The notes: generated by a model from the sequence alone, not told the origin. A stretch of DNA of 64,000 nt from Helianthus annuus (GCF_002127325.2 NC_035435.2:113023235-113087234), one strand, 5' to 3'; positions 50,660 through 64,000 are shown, counted from the first letter of the stretch. A program made the numbers and translations.

Positions 50660-52379
50660 AACCAACATCAGAAAATCGTTTTTGTAAATATCTTTGTGTT
50701 TTTAAACTTATCATAGTTTTTACATTTTAGGGGGAGTAAATCCAAATTTTAAAAATCCAAAAACATCGAAAAATTTCAAAAACACAACAATAGAAAAACA
50801 AAAATGAGTTTCCTGGCGAGCAAAATAGAAAAATGATAGCACATCAGTGGTCTGTCCAAACTTCTTTAAACTTTAATGAAAAACAATAAGCAACTCTATA
50901 TAAGATGTATCGGTAGGCTCACAATCATTTTAAAGTGTGCAGGGTGATATAAACCTAAATCGACTGAAGACTGTGTGGGAACCGCTCATTGGCATATGGT
51001 CTTGGTACCGAAATTTCGTTTGATAGATTGCCAAGGTTCTGAGATATGTGGTTTTTGTGCTATTTATCATCTGGGTATCATGGTTGTTTCTTTTACCAAA
51101 ATATAACGGGGACGAAGTCTAGATCTTCCATGATACCATACATACGTGTACATATTGCATACGACCTCAATAAGTGATCAACAATCACATGTCTCAAAAA
51201 TAAGTGATAATATATCACATTTATCCGGGAGTCAAGTTCGTCTCTTTGCTGTACGTTTGTACTGACCTGTTCACGAACTTGCTCCTGTGCCCTCATGCAT
51301 CTGAAAATCAAGTTCCTCATCAATAAATGATTCTATCACATAGGGCTTGTTTTCAATCCAAAAATAAGTGAGTATCTCACATTTTCATATACATCAAAAC
51401 AGATGATAAATGGTATACTCACTAGTAAGATGAACCCTCGTGCATACCTTGATACAGGAATGTGTCGTATGTGGATGAACACCGGTCGGTAAGTATAAAT
51501 CATACACTAATCGTATCCCCTCGCCATGATTACATCTGATAAGTTGAGCTTAAGTGGACAACAATACCGATAATCGTTATAGGATGCTTATCTAAATATT
51601 AACTAATTGAACAACAAGAGCGTTTTGGCGTGACCGTACACTGATATGATTCTCTTACCCTCGAAACTCGCAAAAAGATTGTTTGTAAATATTTATTTAA
51701 TGCTTTCAGTTTCTGCATCTCTGTTTATATTTATTTACTGCTTTCTGTCTTTACATTTCAAATATTCAAAAATACCAAAAAGATTTTAGGTGTGTTTTAA
51801 TATAAAATTTAAAAAAACCAAAAAGATTTTATTTCTATCTTATTTTTGATTAACCGATGTTGGAACTCGAGTCTTCGTTACCTGAAATCTGATCGAAACC
51901 AAAACAATTGATTCTTCATAAACGGTCGAAATTTTCAAGTTTTTGAAAGTTAAAAACTAAAAGTGAAAAATACGTTAAACTTTCAAACTGTCGGACGGTA
52001 GTTGATTGAGAACTGGTCACATGTGTGTCGTTTGTTTATGTTAACTATATTCCAAGCAGTTGTTCTCATTACGCGTTTAGCTTTCTTGTATGTGCAGATG
52101 CGAATGTGTTAGAAGACTAGCTTAGGAATGAAGACACGACGTGGAGGCACTTAAAAGATAAAGGATGATCGAGTTGTCGCTGACCTATCATCAACACCTC
52201 AAGGATCTAAGTGCTGAAAATGGAGTTTATTTTAAGGGGGAGTTTGTTAACACACTTCCTAAATGAAAGGGGGAGTTTGTTGATACACTTTCTACTTACG
52301 ACGCGTGAAGACTTTGAAGATCCTCCGACATGATTGACATGGAAGACGAACCCTCACAAGCAGCATCCAAGGGGGAGTT
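50660..52379 (+). other. Element D 3' non-coding region with repeated polypurine tracts
   Basis: No ORF with recognisable content; an envelope-like ORF, known in some Sireviruses, is not visible. Three similar tracts, AAGGGGGAGTTTGTT at about 52230, 52263 and 52368, precede the LTR; the last is adjacent to it. A weaker AGGGGGAGTAAA is near 50728. Repeated polypurine tracts are a known Sirevirus trait. Confidence 0.72.
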
Positions 52380-53100
52380 TGTTGATGCATATTATATGGA
52401 CGCGGCTCGTTCGGTTCGACACCGCTACGAGTTGAAGACCAAGACTTGATTTCCTCCATCAAGTCTCAGTGAAAGTTGATGATCTGCTGTTGCAGATATA
52501 TCTATTTCCTGCTGTCTTGCATGACGAAAGACCTAACCAATCCATGACGAAACACCTGCACATGATAAGCGACGAATAACCTGCTATGCATACATGACGA
52601 AAAACCTGCTTATGCTATTGACGAAATTCCCAGTCCAGCCTGCATGACGAAAAACCTGCACATGAGGATGACGAATAACCTGCACATGTGAATGACGAAA
52701 GACCATGTCTTTCGCCATGAGTCTTTCGTCGGTTGTGGACTTTCGTCGGCTGCCTGTGTTTCGTCGATATGTTTCGTCCCAGTATGATCTTCCGTCAACC
52801 ATGTTCCTATATATAGCAGCAGTCTGAAGACAGAAGACATAAAGAACAAAAACGGGAGACACAGCAGAAGATAAACACACGCGAGAACTGAGAGAGATAA
52901 CTGAGAAAGTTTGAGTGCATATCTTATCTAATCGTTGTAAACAAACTTTCGAGTGTTAATACAGTTCAGATTTCAAACGTTGAATCATTGTTTGTTGTTG
53001 TGTCTTGATCTCAGTTTGCTTTCCCGGTTGGATTCCGCACAACCGGGTTTGTTCGTATACAAGGATTAGGCGACTAAATCCTCCGCTAGTTGGACCTACA
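52380..53100 (+). repeat. Element D 3' LTR (721 bp)
   Basis: Starts TGTTGATGCATATT after the last polypurine tract and ends GGACCTACA. It contains about eight TGACGAA-type words at 52520-52700, then TTTCGTC words in the opposite sense to about 52790. The central hairpin is at 52694-52716. Confidence 0.9.
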
Positions 53101-54585
53101 AGGTTTCTATTGTTTAGCACGATATCACATCGTCTCGATCAAAACTGCAAAACTTTCAAAACAATCAAGTGTCAAAGACGATCAGGTCGTTGGGACGGAT
53201 TGCCGTCCGATCGGATTGCCATCCGATCGAACGGCCATCCGATCGGCTTACACTTGGTTCCACACTTAAACTTTTTATTTAATTATTCAAAGGACTGAAC
53301 GTTGAACGGATTGCCGTCCGATCGGATTGCCATCCGATCGAACGACCATCCGCCCATGTGACGTTTGGGACTTCAACACTTAAACAATTTTCAACATGTT
53401 CAATAACCAACGGACTGCCACACGATCGGATTACTATCTGATCGAGTGACAATCATGCTGTGAACTTGTTCTCACTAAGTTTCCTACTAATCGGATCGCC
53501 ATCCGATCGAGCCTCCGTTCGATCGACCGACCTGAAGGGTAGAGATACTTCTCTATTTTCAAAATGCTACAACGAAAACTTCAAAGCCATCATACACAAA
53601 CACATCCTTACCAAACAAGATGTCAATCCAACCGAATGGCCATCCGATCGGATGACCATCCAAACGGATTGACATCTGATCGACTGGCCATCCGATCGGA
53701 TTGCCATCCGATCGGATTACCATCCGACACTTACCACTTTTGCACCGTTTTACGCGCCGCTCATCATTTATGCTATCGTTAACTGTTCAGTCTAATCTCT
53801 CTCAGCGCTCCCTTCAATCCAAGAGCGTGTTTACTTGTTAAACACAATCTGTGAGTATACTCGGTCCCTTTTTGCTTTACGCACCTGTTGGGTGTTACAT
53901 ACGTTATCTATATTCAAATCACATCAATCACACAATGCAAACACTATTTATACGCTAACCGTTATTGCATGCTACGTGTTATTCGATGAATGCTTGTATG
54001 TTATGTTAACACAGTGATTGTTGCCTGACACCTTAGCAACGATAGTACTATAGTTTGGACTCAGCACCTGTCGTGGACAGGGGTTGTTAAGGGCTTTACT
54101 TCACGTGTCCCAGTGGGGATATGTGTTGCGCATTCTACAACTCGCAGTCACGTCTGTGCATATTTCTCCGTCGATAACCTACTTGCCTTCACATTATACA
54201 TGTTACATGTTGGTTACGCGTAAACTATTTCGAACTCTATTATTATTATCAAACTTGTATGCTCACCTTTACACTATGTGTATTGATCTTATTTTAACGT
54301 ATGTGACAGGTGTTTAGGATGCTATCTGCTAGGATGCTTGCTATGTGGAATCAAGTTAGGAAGAGTCTAGAAACAAACGAATAATTTATTTAAATCTGAG
54401 TTGTCGGAACATGTTATTTGTTTATGAGATATCGCTGTCTGTAATAACTTAATTTGCTTGATGGGTTATGGTATGGGACATAATATTAACTATCTGGTAA
54501 TGTAGTTGTTATGGAATTTCTCTTGAACAATCTGTTTCGCTCAGTGCCATGCCCCGATGTTTCCGTCATCGGTTGGGGTGTGACA
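53101..54585 (+). repeat. Element E: right part of a gypsy LTR
   Basis: Ends GGTTGGGGTGTGACA, like the LTRs of A, B, G and H. About ten CCGATCG words (ATCCGATCGGATTGCC and variants) lie at 53200-53730. The left part is lost at the element D boundary. Its sequence after the repeats differs from element C's LTR, so I treat it as a separate element. Confidence 0.7.
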
Positions 54586-55641
54586 ATCGCAAATAGTGAA
54601 AAATGTGTGAATTAATTGTGATGTGTGAACACACAAGCTTTACACTTCTCGCTAGATCTCATGTAGGTGTAGGAAAATATAGTTGAATTGTCGAGTTGAA
54701 TTTTAATCCCAGAAGTTTTGATATATAGTTGGAATGTATTCTTTATTTGATTTGATGTTAGTTTCTTACAATTATGTTTATACAATTAGGGTGTGTTTGG
54801 TATGGGTTAATGGAGTGGAAGAGGTAATGGAATGGACAAAAGAATGAAATAGATCATTACCATTCCATAGTCTTGTTTGATTACCATGTGGGAATAGAAT
54901 GAATCATTTCCTTGTCTTGTTTGGTAGGCGGGAAGAGGAAGAAAGACGAAAGAATAAAATTGGCGATGTGGCGGTAGAGGGTGGTGGCGGTGGGTAGCGG
55001 TGGCGGGTGGTGGCGCCGACAACGATGGGTGGTGGCCGGTGGTGGCAGTAGTCGATGGCGGAGGGTGGTAGCGGTGGCGTCGGGTGGCTGTGGTCGGCAG
55101 TGGCGAGGGGTGCCGACGGTGGATTGGGGTGGTGGTGGTGTTGGTCGACGGTGGAACTGGTGGTTGGTGAAGGTGGCAGGTGTCTGTGGCGGCGGTCGGT
55201 GGTCGGCAACGACAGTGGTGGTCGATGATGCTGGCGGGTGGTGGTGATGGTGGGTGGTGGCGATGGTGGTCGACGGTGAACGGTGTACCGGAATTGGCGA
55301 GTGGTGACGACAGCGGTGGTTGGTGAAGGTTACTGTATAAAAAAAACTGTTAAATTAACAAAAATTATAATTACTACATGTTAAGTAGATGATTGTTGCA
55401 TTCAATTTCGAGTGCTAGCGGCCATATAGATCCAAATTTTATACTACCATTTACTTGTTGGTATGCCTAAGAATTCAAATGACCTTCTGGTTACCAACTT
55501 ACGTCAATCTTTTCATGGCATATTGTAATTGTTGCACATGTAACATGGATACCAACTAGAAGACGAAAACAACACAACAAAAGTTATAACTTGGACCCAT
55601 GTTTGAGGATCAATCTAAACATGCTAGTCTTAAAGTTTTAG
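54586..55641. other. Intergenic stretch with a MITE-like start and a G-rich minisatellite
   Basis: At 54789 a GGGTGTGTTTGGTATGGG start like those of plant MITEs is seen, but no matching right end. From about 54960 to 55330 the plus strand is a GGTGGCGGT-type minisatellite of irregular period. Proline/histidine-rich minus-strand ORFs here are products of the repeat. 55331-55641 is ordinary AT-rich sequence and probably includes the SCPL 3' UTR. Confidence 0.6.
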
Positions 55642-58161
<2,520 letters not shown>

Positions 58162-58164
58162 TTA

Positions 58165-58543
58165 GGGTGAGCGGAGTGGGGCGGTAAACACGTCGGTATC
58201 ACGGTTTACCGATCGGTAACACCGTCGCCGTCCGTGTTTACCGATCGGTAACACCGTCGCTGTCCGTGTTTACCGATCGGTAATGAAGTGGGGCGGTGAA
58301 CCTTCACCGATTCGGTGAGAGGGAGGGAAGGGGGGAGAGATGGGTGTGTGGTGGGGTCCATTCCTTCTCAACCAATCGCACATTTTTTCCTTTTTTTAAA
58401 AAAAATAGTTTACCTAAACCCCATTAGGTAAATCACCGTCAACGTTTTTGAGCATTAGGTAACTTATTTAGTGAATTGACATGCCAATGTGTGATTGGGT
58501 GAATTAGGAGTTTACCTATGATAGGTAACCACTCCCTTCACCC
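58165..58543. mobile_element. PIF/Harbinger-type MITE (379 bp)
   Basis: Ends GGGTGAGCGGAGTGG and CCACTCCCTTCACCC are inverted repeats with two mismatches, flanked by TTA at 58162-58164 and 58544-58546. A TTA duplication is the family hallmark. Inside, a 32-bp unit carrying the palindrome TTACCGATCGGTAA occurs at 58206, 58238 and 58270. No transposase. Confidence 0.82.
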
Positions 58544-58546
58544 TTA

Positions 58547-58865
58547 GATTATATTATTATGTAACAGTGGTTCGAGTCAAAACGGATCCGATCAGAAAGG
58601 GTCATGTCATAAGCAAGGTCTTGTTATTGAAACCCACCAGCTATCTATCTACCATCTTTGGACTTTGACCAAATTACTTCATATTCAAGATGCCTTCAGA
58701 TATCTTGTTGATGTTAACAATAAAAATATTGTTTCAAAAGTGTAAAATGAAATCAAATAAATATAAATTTGTTGTATTTATTGAAAACCGGAATTTTGAG
58801 TGTAGGTAGTAAACAGAAGAAAGGCCAAATTAGGAGTCCCAAATTAGTTGTATTTATTGAATAAA
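58547..58865. other. Spacer between MITE and Mutator-like element
   Basis: AT-rich sequence of about 320 bp; I see no gene or repeat in it. Confidence 0.5.
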
Positions 58866-58874
58866 TATAAATTA

Positions 58875-60076
58875 TAGTAAATTACGTTTTTGGCCCCTGT
58901 AGTTATATTAGTTTTACTATATTAGCCCAAAATAATATTTTTTAACATATGTGTCCCCATAGTCTCTATAATTAACTATTTTGGCCCCTGAGTCTAACTC
59001 AACCCCAAACTCTAGTTAATTATTAGACACATGACATGCACATGATGGGTATAATGGTAATTTATCATTTCTCCTTCTTCTTGATTTCTTTTAACTCACA
59101 TCTGCAGATAATTTTGGGATGAAAACAAAGCGTAATCAACACTACACACAGTACAACAAGTATCCAACGACATATTGATCAAAACCCTTTCTCTCTCATC
59201 TTCTTCCTCAAAACCCTCTTCAATCCCACTCTGTAACAATCCAGTTTCCCATCAAATTTCACCCTTTTTCTTGATAGATATGCCCAAGAAAACCTATTCC
59301 TGAAAAGGGTTTTTAAAAGGGTTTCAATCATCATCATCTTCTAACCCATCACCTTCAACCATCATCATCTTCAATCAGAACTGAATCAAACATTAACAAA
59401 TTCTAAATTCAAAGCGACGGACGAACAAGCAATCAATCAATCTCAAGAATAGCAGATTCTACGTTACAGTTTTAAAATTTACTAATATCTGGGTGATTCA
59501 GATCTGGAACATAGGGAGATGGTGATGTCGTTAAAGAGTGGCTGACCCACCAAATCCGACAACCATCGCACCACCCACACCTGACCCGACCACCATCAGC
59601 ATCGTCTTCGTCTTCAAATGAAACCCTAACTCTCAAATCTTCAACAACTTTGGCGACGATAATGTTTCCAAGAACAACGATTTAAATCTCGTGATGTGTG
59701 CATACCAAAATCTCCACTGGTTTCATCACTCTCTCTCGTTCTCTCTGGTAACTACACACGCAAGTGTGTGTTATGTGTGGTGAAAATGAAGATAAGGTGT
59801 GTGTGTGTGTGTGTTGTAGAAAAAAATAGGAAGTTTGGGGCTAGGGTTTTGAGAAAGTGAAGAGGGAAGGAAAGAGATGCAAATGATGATGTTTTGTTCA
59901 AGATCCATCATGTGCATGTATGTGTCTAATAATTAACCAGAGTTTGGGGTTGAGTTAGACTCAGGGGCTAAAATAGTTAGTTATAGAGACCATGGGGGCA
60001 CATATATTAAAAATCCTATTTTGGGCTAATATAGTAAAAGTGATATAACCACAGGGGCCAAAAACGTAATTTACTC
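58875..60076. mobile_element. Mutator-like non-autonomous element (1202 bp) with about 180-bp terminal inverted repeats
   Basis: The left end (AGTAAATTACGTTTTTGGCC...) is repeated in inverted form at the right end, over about 180 bp with scattered mismatches. The 9-bp flank TATAAATTA occurs at 58866-58874 and 60077-60085. Long inverted repeats plus a 9-bp duplication fit Mutator-like elements. The interior (about 59055-59885) has no ORF; it is CT-rich and contains a (TG)n run near 59800. Whether it is captured host sequence cannot be told from here. Confidence 0.8.
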
Positions 60077-60145
60077 TATAAATTATTATTTTCCACTTTG
60101 AAAATATATATATAGAAACGGGATCAAAAGTGTGAGAACATATCC

Positions 60146-62190
60146 TGTGACAACTCGCATTTAACCGTTTCTTTTATTACGTGTTAACTGTATGAACTAT
60201 TGGTGATTTCGTGATAATGTTACATGTTACGTGAATGTTTTGCTTTATGTGTTTACATGAACCGAACCGCACAAGACTCACTCGACCGCACAATGCACAC
60301 AAGCCCGGTTGGGCCGCATTCCTTAAGCTTGAACCGAATGGGCAGCCCAAGTTGGGTTCGGCCCATCCCTCCCTTAACCGAATTATACCTAGAATGTTAG
60401 TAACATTCTCACAACTTGCAAAACATCCTAGCACACACACAAACCCTAGAACACACTCTCTCTCTCTCTCGACTCGGAACCGAGGCAGCCGAACACCCCA
60501 CCTCCATTCTTTGAAGTTTTCGGACTAATTCTTGTTCATCTTCTAATCCGGTTAGTGTATTATTGTCGGTTTGTACTATATATGGTATTGTGTTATGCAT
60601 GCTCTACATGGTGAATATGATTGATAGTGTATAAACTGTTAATGTGATGTTCTTGTATGTTCTTGTAATCGGTTCATGTATGATTGGGTAGGGTTTATAT
60701 AAATCAAATAGATTGAAAACATGTAACTGATTTATGATGATGATCCGAATAGGTAGTTTACTATTTTGGACGATTTAATGTGCACAGGAACTAGGATGTT
60801 TGTTGATGATCCGATTGTTTGTTCTTGATAATGATGATATGAATAAGTTTGATTTCTGAATAAACTGTGATTTGATCCGAATTGTGAAACTGCCAAAGAT
60901 GTTTGCTAATATTACGGAACTGATTGAGCTGCAAATTATGGAAACCAGGAAGTCTGTTACATGCTTAGTCTCGACACAGGTTGCGAGTCGAGAACCCCTA
61001 GTCTCGACTCGAGACCACAACACTCGCACACAAACAGCACAACTCGAGACCAGCGTTTGCGAGTCCCGTTGCGACTCGAGACCGTGTAGTCTCGACTTGA
61101 CCATGACCACTCGAGACCTCCTTATTGCGACTCGAGACCTCGAAACCAGTACAACTCGAGACCGCTTAGTCTCGACTCGGGATCGTTAGTCTCGACTCAA
61201 GACCGTGAACACTTGCACATTATTATTGGACTTGCACTGTCACGAGCCCAATTGATTTGGGCCGGGTACTTGGACTTGTTTACGTGTCTGCTATTAGACT
61301 GCTATGAATACTTGTGCATGCCATGATTTTACTTGTGTACCTTACGTGTAGAACATACGTGCTAAATTCGAATACGAACCTGACGTGTATGATAACCATG
61401 CTAGGACGTGGTTGATCGCCCCATAGCTTACTCGAACTTTCTGTGTATCTGCCGAGCAAACCAAGGTGAGTTCACACAGCCAAGGCATGGGTTCCCGGGT
61501 GGGAATGGGATTGAATGACTTATTGTATATACTCGGATGATAGAACCTAACGACAAGATACGACTAGACTAGTAACACCTATTGAACCGATCTTCGCACA
61601 CCTGCCAAGGGTTGGCCGCGATATTATGACTGACTTCGCATACCTGCCTTAGGAAGGCCGCGAACAAAATTTACTAATCTTCGCACACCTGCCTGGGGGG
61701 CCGCGATACAAATAAACCTAGTCTAGAATACTTGGGAAAGAACATCCCCTAATCTTCGCATACCTGCCTGGGAGGCCGCGATGGAAACTGATACGATATG
61801 TGACATAACGAACGAACATAATGCTACTCACACTATACTATTACTGAACTGTTAACTGTGAACTCGCTCAACTAGTTGTTGACTCTCCGCTGCATGCCTT
61901 GCAGGACCTTAGGTACTTTTGGAGCTTGCACAGGGAGGAGCAGGTCGTTGTGGGCAATGGATCGTGAATGCTTATTAAACATTATGACATTACACGCTTA
62001 ATACTTATGTTTGGGTTTTTACATTAATGCTTCCGCTACACTTGATTATGTTGGTTTTGATAAACACCTTTCGTATTGATGGATAACTATTACTACTTAT
62101 TTGCATGTTCAATATGATTGGTGGCTTGATCCTGGTCATGTCACGCCTCCAAGCGGTGGTACTCCACGGGTGGATTTTGGGGGTGTGACA
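60146..62190 (+). repeat. Element H 5' LTR (2045 bp)
   Basis: Starts TGTGACAACTCGC and ends TTTGGGGGTGTGACA beside the primer binding site. The left flank is TATCC (60141-60145). It contains a CTCGAGAC/GTCTCGA word array at about 60968-61205 and four hairpin repeats at 61594-61781. No gene. Confidence 0.88.
61594..61781 (+). repeat. Four two-helix hairpin repeats in the element H LTR
   Basis: Copies at 61594-61621, 61636-61663, 61681-61706 and 61756-61781. Each has outer arms TCGC and GCGA and an inner helix: GCCAA/TTGGC, GCCTT/AAGGC, GCC/GGC and GCCT/AGGC respectively. Inner arms differ between copies but stay complementary. Confidence 0.8.
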
Positions 62191-62193
62191 GAT

Positions 62194-62205
62194 TGGTATC
62201 AGAGC
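62194..62205 (+). other. Element H primer binding site (initiator tRNA-Met)
   Basis: TGGTATCAGAGC three bases after the LTR end. Confidence 0.9.
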
Positions 62206-62504
62206 CATTGGTTATAGAGAACTTGGTTTTAATATGGGGAAAACGTTTTTATTAAAACCAGACTATAACCAGAACAGTGCTCTCAACGATCCACAACGAC
62301 GCTTCGCTCCACGTGCAAGACTCGACATCCTAGGTAATATGGTTTATGTTTATTGCCTACATGCTAGAACTATATAGAACTTTGCTCGTAGTATGCCTAG
62401 ATACACATGACCCTATTACATGAGAATACCTATGTGCTTACACTCTTCTGTCATCGCACTACTCGTGAACCATTCTCACTTACGCTACTTTTACTATGAA
62501 GATC

Positions 62505-64000
62505 ATGTCTGGACGAATTAACATGACTCAAGCCCAGTTGACGGCTCTCATTAACGAACAAGTTGCTGCGGCACTAGCAGCCGCACAAGCAGGAGGTATA
62601 TCCTGTAGTCATAGCACACACCAGGATCATTAGATCCTACACTCCTAAACCAACTCTCGTGTTTAAACTTTGTCCTATTCGTACACAATAGGTCAACACG
62701 CACCGCAACCAGTTTGCACTTTCAAGAACTTCATGGATTGTCGTCCAAGCACGTTCAGTGGCACGGAAGGAGCAGTGGGACTACTCCATTGGTTTGAGAA
62801 GCTCGAGTCAGTGTTCGAGATGTGTGAATGCCCTGAGGCTCGCAGGGTCAAGTACGCCACTGGCACGTTGGAAGGAATCGCGCTAACCTGGTGGAACACG
62901 CAAGTTCAGATTCTAGGGCTGGCAGCTGCTAACGCCACCCCTTGGAACGATTTTAAGGAACTCATCAAACAAGAATACTGCACGCGGGATGACATCCACA
63001 AGTTGGAAGATGAGTTTTACCATCTGAAAATGACGGGGTCAGAAATTGAAGCCTACACGAAACGGTCGAACGAACTGGCCATCTTGTGTCCAACCATGGT
63101 GGACCCTCCAATCAAGCGTATCGAATTGTACCTCAAGGGTCTAGCCTCAGAGATTCAGAGCCATGTTACATCGGCAAACCTCGACAACATCCAAGACATC
63201 CAGCGTCTTGTTCATCGCCTTACGGATCAGGCGGTGGAACAGAACAAGCTGCCCAAACGCATCAGTGCTACCACTACTGCTGTCACTACTTCTGCTACTC
63301 CCAGTGACAACAAGAGAAAATGGGAGGGGGATTCCAGCAAGGGATCAGTTTCTGTTCAGTCTCAAGCACAGCAACGCAAGACAAATGACTACCAGAATCC
63401 GAATCAGCAATCATCAGGCAGTCAGGGACAGGGTGGATATCGGGGAACTCACCCATGGTGTAGTAGGTGCAACAAACACCACAGTGGAAGATGTCGCAGG
63501 GAACGTTGTCAAAGATGCCTCAAGATGGGTCATGAGGCCAAGGATTGTAGAAGTGCGCGACCAGCAAATCAGAACCAACAACTCCCACCGCCAGCTCCAC
63601 AGAATCAACAGCAGCAGCCACAGCGTGGAAACCGGGGATGTTTCCAGTGTGGGGCTGAAGGTCATTTCAAACGTGATTGCCCTCAATTGAACCAGAACCA
63701 GAATCGCAACAACAACAATAACCAGGGCAATAGGAACAACAACAATGGAGGAAACAACAACAACAACAATGGCAACGAAGCTCGAGGTCGTGCTTTCGTG
63801 CTAGGTCAGGGCGACGCAAGGAATGATCCCAATGTGGTTATGGGTAAGTTTCTTCTCGACGATATTTATGTTACTGTATTGTTTGATTCGGGTGCTGATA
63901 CACGTTATATATCATTGAAAGTCAGTAAATTGTTAAAACGTGCACCAACACCCCTAAACACCAAACATGTAGTAGAATTAGCTAATGGTAAGAGTCTAGA
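62505..64000 (+). CDS. Element H gag and start of protease (Ty3/gypsy), runs off the window
   Basis: ATG 62505 (MSGRINMTQAQLTALINEQV) opens gag; a 96-bp intron (62596-62691) is followed by an uninterrupted frame to the window end. Capsid residues include VCTFKNFMDCRPSTF and ALTWWNTQVQILG. Three zinc motifs follow: CSRCNKHHSGRC, CQRCLKMGHEAKDC and CFQCGAEGHFKRDC. A Gln/Asn-rich stretch then leads to protease with the intact motif FDSGADTRY. The gag protein forms the virus-like particle and binds the element RNA. Unlike A, B and C, no stop or frameshift is seen, so H may be young or active. The alternative reading without the intron hits in-frame stops. Confidence 0.9.
62596..62691 (+). other. 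Phase-1 intron in element H gag (96 bp)
   Basis: Donor GGAG|GTATAT and acceptor ACACAATAG|GT. Splicing gives AGG-QHAPQPVCTFK in frame; reading through meets stops (TAG in the intron). Length is a multiple of three, so only the stops reveal it. Same place and phase as the candidate in element A. Confidence 0.78.

Larger units (their letters stand above)
26620..53100 (+). mobile_element. Element D: Ty1/copia Sirevirus, in three pieces
   Basis: The pieces are 26620-30786 (LTR, leader, gag), 46798-47284 (linker after integrase) and 49039-53100 (RT, RNase H, 3' region, LTR). Protease and the integrase core are missing, lost with the F/G block. Sirevirus features are the long gag with acidic and coiled-coil parts after the knuckle, the long region after RNase H, and repeated polypurine tracts before the 3' LTR. 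The LTR remnants differ visibly and gag and RT contain several stops, so it is old. The flank AGGTT (53101-53105) has no partner on the left because of the deletion at 26620. Confidence 0.88.

Noticed and set aside
53101..54585. E as the missing right half of element C's 3' LTR
   Set aside because: E has its own repeat block followed by a separate promoter-like and U5-like stretch that does not continue C's; kept as possible but less likely.
54904..55247. Pro/His-rich and Gly/Trp-rich ORFs on both strands
   Set aside because: Products of the GGTGGCGGT minisatellite.
63086..63690. ORFs of 73-175 codons on both strands within element H gag
   Set aside because: Out-of-frame shadows of the true gag reading, which is open from 62692 to the window end.

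Overview
This is a repeat-dominated plant nuclear genome window, most likely from a eudicot of the sunflower family (Asteraceae). The family call is an inference from the style of the LTR retrotransposons (Tekay/Del-like chromoviruses with LTRs of 2-3.4 kb, a Sirevirus) and from recalling similar pre-gag proteins in Asteraceae; nothing here is diagnostic of a species. Roughly 90% of the window is LTR retrotransposon sequence. I support one intact host gene: an eight-exon serine carboxypeptidase-like (SCPL) gene on the minus strand at 55642-57647.

Left cluster (1-26619) is a nested stack. Element C (Ty3/gypsy, plus strand, very degenerate) is split by element B (gypsy, minus strand), which is split by the complete element A (322-15142, plus strand, 5-bp target duplication CAATA). 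A's extra ORF upstream of gag is itself split by a 1037-bp hAT-like non-autonomous element (4637-5673, 8-bp duplication). B's right half is 15143-21807 and its left half is 1-321, running off the window. C resumes at 21808 with gag-pol and a truncated 3' LTR.

Middle cluster (26620-53100) is a Sirevirus (Ty1/copia, element D) broken into three pieces. Between its gag and the end of its integrase lies a 16-kb block: two near-identical minus-strand gypsy units in tandem (F1 and F2, period about 6.9 kb, three-part LTR-internal-LTR-internal layout) and a solo LTR (G) with no target duplication. A second solo LTR (47285-49038) interrupts the region before the reverse transcriptase. D lies in the remnant of another gypsy LTR (E, 53101-54585).

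Right part (54586-64000): a spacer with a G-rich minisatellite, the SCPL gene, a PIF/Harbinger-type MITE (TTA duplication), a Mutator-like element with about 180-bp terminal inverted repeats and a 9-bp duplication, and the 5' LTR plus gag of a young-looking gypsy element H that runs off the window.

The most interesting signal is structural. Several retroelement families carry their own short hairpin word repeated in non-coding parts (5' leaders of A, D and F; LTRs of D, G, H and the 47-49 kb solo LTR), and in A, F, G and H the two arms differ between copies in ways that keep the pairing. A phase-1 intron in gag is visible at the same place in elements A and H. Nearly all other coding sequence is broken by stops and frameshifts.
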